A program made the translations under genes and the position numbers. From contig CAZUGV010000002.1 of NCBI GenBank assembly GCA_964620425.1, forward strand, positions 372,001 through 436,000: DNA of 64,000 nucleotides, read 5' to 3'. Under the pieces are notes generated by a model. The model saw only the letters and a program-made list of their open reading frames with translations, made no database searches and was not told the origin of the DNA. The stretch is from DASXUG01 sp964620425. Its GTDB lineage: Bacteria; Pseudomonadota; Gammaproteobacteria; Burkholderiales; Methylophilaceae. This document shows, in pieces, positions 58,946 through 64,000 of this stretch (positions within the stretch are counted from its first letter, which is position 1; each line of letters starts with the position of its first letter).

Positions 58946-59425
58946 GATCAATCTCCTTCGATTAAATTAAACTTCATAAATTTCATTTGCCTTCAGCGCT
59001 GCATTTACTGGTTTAATTGCATCGCTGTTGAAATTGTTATCGACTATGTTTCAAAAAAGTTTAGAAATTTTTTTAACTTACTTGAAACATTTCTCACTTT
59101 TTATTCACGCTAGCCGCAAAGGCAATCTCGTGAGAGTGATGTCGGACGAAATTTAACAATCTTTAATTTTTGACACTGCATTTATTCATAATCTTTATTC
59201 ATATTCCACGGTTAATAAGCTCAATTGCTAGTATTTGTGCGCCTCGCGAACCAATTTGGCGTAAGCAATAATTTTTTTAATTTTAGTGTGAAATAGTGAC
59301 AAACAAAGTCAGTAATAAGCGAGTAAAAGGGGGTTAAATCATACAAACTAAGTTTAAGAATCTAGTGGTGATGGGTCATTTAACTGAAAAACAAGTTGAG
59401 AAATCAACAAATTCAGATGATTTGC
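58946..59425. other. 480-base intergenic region upstream of fliC
   Basis: It contains the fliC leader and sigma-28 promoter (59037-59063). The remainder (59064-59425) is AT-rich, with no gene or clear terminator for the upstream modification cluster. Confidence 0.6.
59037..59063 (-). promoter_or_regulatory. Sigma-28 promoter of fliC
   Basis: On the minus strand, TAAACTTT, eleven bases, then GTCGATAA. This matches TAAAGTTT-N11-GCCGATAA at 14 of 16 positions with exact spacing, and gives a leader of about 85 bases. Confidence 0.9.
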
Positions 59426-61159
59426 CTAAATATTCTGATGAATTTGATTCGTATCAATTGACACGGCAGATTTACCTGCACACCATTTTTTCCACATTTG
59501 GCGGAATGCTTGTTCCAAAGCTAACGCCAAAAATTTAGGCTTGGCCAGGTTAGATTGCTCAAAACGTTCACGCAAGTTTAGTCTGATATGCACTAACTCA
59601 TCAATATGGCTTGCTAGATGGCAGGCTTGGTTGAGATATGACGCTTCGTCATCCGCAATGAACTGATTTAAACCCAAATGCGCCATTAAGGCTTGTGCAC
59701 CTCTACTCGCTAAGCGATCTCCGTTTAAGCATAAGGTTGGTACGCCCATATAGGCTGCGTGGCAGGTGGTGGTGACACCATTGGACGGAAATGTATCTAA
59801 ACAAATATCTACCTGATGATGCAGTGTTAAATAGGTTTGCATATCGCTTTTGGGGTGAAACACTAATCGCTCTTTACTGACACCGTTTTGTGCAAACCAT
59901 GTGATTAACTTTTCGTAACTACCATCGTTTGGCATTGCGCCGAGTAGCATTTTGGCTTGCGGCAAGGCATTGAGCACTTGGCACCATAAACTTACCGCAC
60001 TTGGTGTGATTTTGTTGGGGCGATTAAAGCAGGCAAAAGTAAGGTGCCCATTTTTAAGTGCAGGTAGGTTATTTACCTCAGGCGATAGCGGTGACGGTGC
60101 AAAGGTAGCATTGACTGGCAATTGCACAATTTTTTCGCTAAATTGCTGGTCGAGTTGCTTACTGGGTAATAAATAACTGTCGGCAAAGTAGTAGTCCATC
60201 GCGCTTAACCCCGTGGTTGCTAAGTAACCCAACCAACTCGCCTGTATCGGGGCAGGTTTCATTGCAAAAGCAAGTAAGCGGTTGCCAGAAGTATGACCAT
60301 CTAAATCGACTAAAATATCAATGCCATCAGCACGAATTTTCTCAGCTAGCGCTTGATCGGATAGCTGATCCACATTTAACCAGTGCTTGAATTGATGTTT
60401 GATACGAAACGTTGCTTCGTCTTCCAACCCGCTGGCACAGTAAGCATACAAAGTTAAATTGGCAGATTGCGCTAAAAAATTGAGCACTGGCTCAAAAAAA
60501 TTAGCGAGAGAATGGTCCCGAAACGCGGCGGAAACAAAGCCTACTTTTAAAACTTTGGCTGGGCCTTTGGCGTTAGTGTGTTTTTTCCAGAGCGGTTTAA
60601 GTGGTGCTTCATACCATTGTGCAAATTGGCGGTGCTCTTCATATAAAGCTTGGGGGCTAATATTTTCTGCATGGGATAAACAAAACAGAAGGTTGCTGAA
60701 GCATGCGGTGTAATTTGGGTTAATTTCAAGCGCACGGCGATAGCTGGCAACCCCCGCTTCTATATTGCCCATGTCTTTTTCAACGATGCCTAAGTTGTTA
60801 TAAGCGGCAGCGTACTCTGGTTGCAAGGTTATCGCCTGCTTAAAAGCTTGCGCCGCTCCCGCTAAATCGCCCTGACTTTTTAACACCAAACCGTAATAAC
60901 AATGCTCTTGCGGATCGTTGATATTTAACTCTAAAGCTCGTAAAGATGGATAGCGCGCATCTTTATGCTGCACCATATAGGTATCGCTAAGGATTTTCCA
61001 GCCGATGAGCCAGTGGGGATTTTTAGATAATAAGTCGTTTGCTTTTTCTTCGAGCTGTGTGAAGTCTTTCCGTTCAAACAAGTTAATCAGCAGTTCAACA
61101 TGATCATCACTAATGAAGTAGTGCTCCGATGAAGGTTCATTTTTTTCTAGTAAGGTCAT
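59426..61159 (-). CDS. OGT/SPINDLY-type glycosyltransferase with TPR domain
   Basis: The 577-residue protein has an N-terminal TPR region (about 1-170; AAAYNNLGIVEKDMGNIEAG, VASYRRALEINPNY). A GT41-like catalytic region follows, with KVGFVSAAFRDHSL, DGIDILVDLDGHTSGNRLLA, APIQASWLGYLATTG, FACFNRPNKITPSAVSLW and DICLDTFPSNGVTTTCHAAY (each shortened). These are landmarks of O-GlcNAc transferases and SPINDLY fucosyltransferases, which modify Ser/Thr in the cytoplasm. Its place just upstream of fliC points to flagellin as a target (inference). It is followed by no other gene until fliC. Confidence 0.88.
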   Translation of the reverse strand: MTLLEKNEPSSEHYFISDDHVELLINLFERKDFTQLEEKANDLLSKNPHWLIGWKILSDTYMVQHKDARYPSLRALELNINDPQEHCYYGLVLKSQGDLAGAAQAFKQAITLQPEYAAAYNNLGIVEKDMGNIEAGVASYRRALEINPNYTACFSNLLFCLSHAENISPQALYEEHRQFAQWYEAPLKPLWKKHTNAKGPAKVLKVGFVSAAFRDHSLANFFEPVLNFLAQSANLTLYAYCASGLEDEATFRIKHQFKHWLNVDQLSDQALAEKIRADGIDILVDLDGHTSGNRLLAFAMKPAPIQASWLGYLATTGLSAMDYYFADSYLLPSKQLDQQFSEKIVQLPVNATFAPSPLSPEVNNLPALKNGHLTFACFNRPNKITPSAVSLWCQVLNALPQAKMLLGAMPNDGSYEKLITWFAQNGVSKERLVFHPKSDMQTYLTLHHQVDICLDTFPSNGVTTTCHAAYMGVPTLCLNGDRLASRGAQALMAHLGLNQFIADDEASYLNQACHLASHIDELVHIRLNLRERFEQSNLAKPKFLALALEQAFRQMWKKWCAGKSAVSIDTNQIHQNI

Positions 61160-61170
61160 GCGGGTAAAAT

Positions 61171-62577
61171 TTATACCTCAGCACAAATGAAAGCAGTCAT
61201 ACAATCCCTAATCGCAGGCGCTATATTTTTAGATTTTGGAATATGTTGACTTAATTCTGCTAGCGTCATCAGTGCCAACGCTGGGCGGTTTGAAGCACAA
61301 TAGGTTTCAATAAGATTGCTGAGCGGGATTGTTGGGTCAGGCGCGCGTTTTACAGCACTTTCAAGCAAATAAACTGCGTTATCCCAATTTTTTTCATTGA
61401 ACATCATAGTACCCAAATCATTGTACACTTCCCAGCAAGTAGTTTCTGACTGTATGAGTGATAACATCATCTTCATTGCCTCTACCTGATGAGATGCATT
61501 GGCCAGTTGCTCTGCCTTTTGGTACTCTGCGCGATCAAGCTCCACCTGTGCCACCACTGGTTGATGAGGTAATGTTTTACCAGCAATCGCTGCTTCAATA
61601 TTATCCATAATCAACGTGGCGCTAATGCCAAGGTTGCTAAACTGTGCATCCCGATCTTGACGGGTACGTTCACGCGTTGATTCAGGCTCTGCGAGTATCA
61701 ATTCGACCGTTTTTCGCATTTCCGCTTTTGTTGTCTTGGTAACGTAGTCGTAAGGTACACAGGCGTGGCGTGGCGGATTGCAATCCGGGATCAACCAATC
61801 TATTACCGCTACGCCAGGCACATCTAGCAATAAAGCTTCTGTCAGTACGCTAGACTCATCTGAAACCAGTACATCCGCCAAGCCCATGCAGTACATAATG
61901 CTAATTTCGGGGTCGATGATATAGACATTGTCAGCACACCCACGATGCAGGTCATTCATTTGATGAATGTTGTCCCAAACCCAACCATAGCTTGCAGACC
62001 AAGGTGCTTGTTTTAATAACAAGTTTACTGGTAAATCTTTAAAGGCTTGTACAAAGTCATCTTGCTTGCCGTGGTTTTCCCAGGACGGTGCATATAAAAT
62101 TGATTTTTCATGTTTTAAACCAAGAGATTGGCGAAGTTTTTCCGCTTCTTTTGCAAATATTTCTTTATCGCGAAACACCAGATCGGCTTTTGGCCAGCCT
62201 AGTTCAAACAGACCCAGTTTGGGGCGTGCGGTAGGGAAGTCTGCTTGAGTTTGCCAACGATCAGCCCAAGATTTCCCTGGTACGATGCCCATATCGAATT
62301 CATTCCATGGCTCATGTTGCCAAAATGCAGGCCATATATCATGCCGTTGCGCTAGGTCATGTAGCATAATCACTGAAAAATCTGCATTAGGGCGACACGC
62401 ATGCTCAGAATACACGCCTATTTGTGCACGTTCTTTTGAGTTGTTACTAAACTTGATTTCAAAACCTCGGCGCTCAGCTTCTGCCGCTACTGGCGCAATC
62501 GCTTGTCGCTCACAGTTATCTGTGAAGAAGAATGTCATGGATGGTAATGCTTTATTTTCATGCGTTTTTTTGGTCAT
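61171..62577 (-). CDS. CDP-glycerol glycerophosphotransferase-like protein with C-terminal TPR
   Basis: The 468-residue protein has a catalytic region with KSILYAPSWENHGKQDDFVQ, NLLLKQAPWSASYG, IDPEISIMYCMGLADVLVSD and ESSVLTEALLLDVPGVAVID, which match the TagF/TarF-like family (PF04464). The C-terminal part (about 360-465) looks like two or three TPR units (CWEVYNDLGTMMFNEKNWDN). TagF-like enzymes transfer glycerol-phosphate or similar groups from CDP-linked donors. The cytidylyltransferase two genes upstream could make the donor. The acceptor is unknown. Confidence 0.8.
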   Translation of the reverse strand: MTKKTHENKALPSMTFFFTDNCERQAIAPVAAEAERRGFEIKFSNNSKERAQIGVYSEHACRPNADFSVIMLHDLAQRHDIWPAFWQHEPWNEFDMGIVPGKSWADRWQTQADFPTARPKLGLFELGWPKADLVFRDKEIFAKEAEKLRQSLGLKHEKSILYAPSWENHGKQDDFVQAFKDLPVNLLLKQAPWSASYGWVWDNIHQMNDLHRGCADNVYIIDPEISIMYCMGLADVLVSDESSVLTEALLLDVPGVAVIDWLIPDCNPPRHACVPYDYVTKTTKAEMRKTVELILAEPESTRERTRQDRDAQFSNLGISATLIMDNIEAAIAGKTLPHQPVVAQVELDRAEYQKAEQLANASHQVEAMKMMLSLIQSETTCWEVYNDLGTMMFNEKNWDNAVYLLESAVKRAPDPTIPLSNLIETYCASNRPALALMTLAELSQHIPKSKNIAPAIRDCMTAFICAEV

Positions 62578-62596
62578 GATTGTTCTCTAGATGTCT

Positions 62597-63307
62597 TTAA
62601 AAATCATTGCGACTTTTGTTGATTAATACACCAAATCTAAACTTGTTTTGTGCGTAATTTGGCACACATCCGTCAAATACTTCGCATTCATACCCATGTA
62701 ATTGCGCTTGTTCTATAAACCATGTTCTACGGTAGTACGTGTGTTCTAAACCAGCATATTTTTTTTCGTACTCTTCTTGAGTCAAGACATCTCTTCTCAA
62801 TGTTTCAGATTGTATTTTTGTTGTGAGGTCAGGAATCTCCATAATCGCCACTGCAATTTTGGCCTTCTTCATCATTTTGTCTAACACAATCGATGCATAC
62901 TCTTCGGTAAAATAGTGAAATACACTATTTGCAATGACAAAGTCATACTGATGATTGGTATCAACTAATTTAGCTTCATTTGCAATAAAGTCTCCGTCAG
63001 GCATAGCTTGCTTGGCAGCAGAAATTAAAGGCGCAGAGTAGTCTAATCCACCAACTTCCAACGTATGTAGTTGACGCAATGCATATAAAAATGCGCCAGC
63101 ACCACAGCCAAGTTCATACACAGATGCGCCATCAAACAGGCCTAATTTGGTCGAAATAATTTCTGCATAAGTTTGCCAGTCATCTGCTTCAATACGTCCT
63201 GCACCACTATCGAAGCCATCTAACTTAATCAACGTTTCAAGGTTTAACAGTTGTTCGCCTGAGTAGCTTCTTTTGCCCCAAATCTCTTTCCAGTTCAGCG
63301 TGTTCAT
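62597..63307 (-). CDS. Class I SAM-dependent methyltransferase of the modification cluster
   Basis: A 236-residue protein with motif I VYELGCGAGAFLYALRQL (about 75-92), VGGLDYSAPLISAAKQAM, and YDFVIANSVFHYFTEEYA, typical of small-molecule methyltransferases. The N-terminus WKEIWGKRSYSGEQL is seen in methyltransferases of polysaccharide or flagellar-glycan clusters. It overlaps the cytidylyltransferase stop by four bases. The substrate is likely a sugar or lipid group in the same pathway (inference). Confidence 0.85.
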   Translation of the reverse strand: MNTLNWKEIWGKRSYSGEQLLNLETLIKLDGFDSGAGRIEADDWQTYAEIISTKLGLFDGASVYELGCGAGAFLYALRQLHTLEVGGLDYSAPLISAAKQAMPDGDFIANEAKLVDTNHQYDFVIANSVFHYFTEEYASIVLDKMMKKAKIAVAIMEIPDLTTKIQSETLRRDVLTQEEYEKKYAGLEHTYYRRTWFIEQAQLHGYECEVFDGCVPNYAQNKFRFGVLINKSRNDF

Positions 63308-63717
63308 ACGTTATTACTCTCCATTTTTTGAGCAATTGCTTTTAATACGCGGCTTCTTAATAATGTGCTGCTAATGCCCTCAGTGCGTGGCAAAATCAAC
63401 AATCGTTCTCGACTGATTGGATTGCTGTTGTCATGTCCATGCACAAGCAAATCAATTTGATGTTCTTTTAAAAAGTCTTCATCAATCAGCCAGTTACATG
63501 GAACAACTTCGTCAACATATTGTATTGCTTTTAATATTTCGCAACGGGCTGCGTAATTTAATTCTGGTTCATAGCCTTTTTTACTGAGAATCTCATCGTC
63601 AGTAGTGAGCGCTACAATGACTTTCCCTAACTCTTTAGCGGCTTTTAATAAACGAATATGTCCGTGATGAATTAAAGTTGCTGACATGTCTACCATTACT
63701 CTTTTTTCATTTGTCAT
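63304..63717 (-). CDS. TagD-like cytidylyltransferase
   Basis: A 137-residue nucleotidyltransferase with the HxGH motif in LIHHGHIRLLKAAKELG (about 11-27), VIVALTTDDEIL, AARCEILKAIQYVDEVVP and the C-terminal RTEGISSTLLRSR. Length and motifs fit glycerol-3-phosphate cytidylyltransferase (TagD) or ethanolamine-phosphate and related enzymes. With the TagF-like gene it could form a CDP-glycerol or CDP-alcohol pathway. It overlaps the methyltransferase by four bases. Confidence 0.85.
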   Translation of the reverse strand: MTNEKRVMVDMSATLIHHGHIRLLKAAKELGKVIVALTTDDEILSKKGYEPELNYAARCEILKAIQYVDEVVPCNWLIDEDFLKEHQIDLLVHGHDNSNPISRERLLILPRTEGISSTLLRSRVLKAIAQKMESNNV

Positions 63718-63735
63718 CTTTATTAACCCTTATTG

Positions 63736-64000
63736 TCAGATTGCACTGTTCAGTGTTAATACGTCTAAAATATCTCCCTTGGCTAGACGGCCAAGATGCG
63801 CCTCTCCGAGATGACAAACGACACTTCCGCCACTATTTCCTCTCGGTTTATAGAGCACTGCGCGTGGGTCTGTCGACGTAATTTCACCATTTATCCAAGT
63901 ACAAAGTGTAGGTTGATGAGATATTGGGTGCGTGCTGACAGACTTCATTTTTTCAAGAAAAACAGCTTTATTCTCAATGACAGCCGCTCTAAAATCTTCA
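63736..64000 (-). CDS. C-terminal part of an unidentified protein, cut by window edge
   Basis: An open frame runs from the right edge to the stop at 63736, giving at least 88 residues. The frame continues past the internal Met at 63948 (upstream residues EDFRAAVIENKAVFLEK). It contains RAVLYKPRGNSGGSVVCHLG and GRLAKGDILDVLTL. I cannot assign it. It lies 18 bases before the cytidylyltransferase and is probably part of the same operon. Confidence 0.6.
   Translation of the reverse strand, partial: EDFRAAVIENKAVFLEKMKSVSTHPISHQPTLCTWINGEITSTDPRAVLYKPRGNSGGSVVCHLGEAHLGRLAKGDILDVLTLNSAI

Noticed and set aside
1..64000. CRISPR arrays, insertion sequences, rRNA genes, prophage genes
   Set aside because: No regularly spaced direct repeats, transposase, integrase or rRNA sequence was seen on either strand.

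Overview
The window looks like a chromosomal segment of a Gram-negative betaproteobacterium. The gene content and style fit the Methylophilaceae (Methylotenera/Methylophilus type): flagella under FlhDC control together with FlhF/FlhG, a bioBFHC-type biotin cluster, pilT/pilU, PEP-CTERM proteins and a moderate GC content. No rRNA gene is present, so the family assignment is inference; betaproteobacterial identity is more secure.

Layout. 1-5547: start of birA (minus), glnS, then an AT-richer two-gene AAA-ATPase/DUF4276 pair (probable phage-defence module), a flavin reductase, nadD and a small membrane protein. 5534-5734 is a scar in which a BioD C-terminal remnant abuts a NadD C-terminal remnant. 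5797-13651: secreted RCC1-repeat protein, bioD, a small lipoprotein, then a minus-strand biotin operon (membrane protein-bioB-bioF-bioH-bioC). 13652-14408 is intergenic and repeat-rich.

14409-37113 is the main motility block. A minus-strand operon flhB-flhA-flhF-flhG-fliA-motC-motD is followed by plus-strand flhDC, a membrane methyltransferase, motAB, a CheZ-like gene, cheY, cheA, cheW and two chemoreceptors. A second flagellar cluster, on the minus strand at 53991-58945, carries fliC-flaG-fliD-fliS-fliT-fliK-like-fhlB behind a near-consensus sigma-28 promoter. Immediately upstream of fliC, at 59426-64000, lies a surface-modification cluster: an OGT/SPINDLY-type glycosyltransferase, a CDP-glycerol-type transferase, a methyltransferase, a cytidylyltransferase and one incomplete gene. 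It may decorate flagellin or the cell surface.

37292-53721 is mostly housekeeping: a short Rossmann protein, marC, maf-rng, yggT-proC-yggS, pilT-pilU, a marR-yceI-CDGSH operon with a palindromic operator, tRNA-Lys(CUU), pgm, two PEP-CTERM proteins, an LpxO-like hydroxylase, an EF-hand protein and a retropepsin-like protease.

The most notable observations are: the ATPase/TOPRIM-like pair; the flagellin-linked modification cluster; a FlhG that has lost its ATP-binding motifs; a sigma-28 promoter pointing toward flhDC; two places where duplicated gene tails record past recombination; and a dispersed palindromic repeat family.
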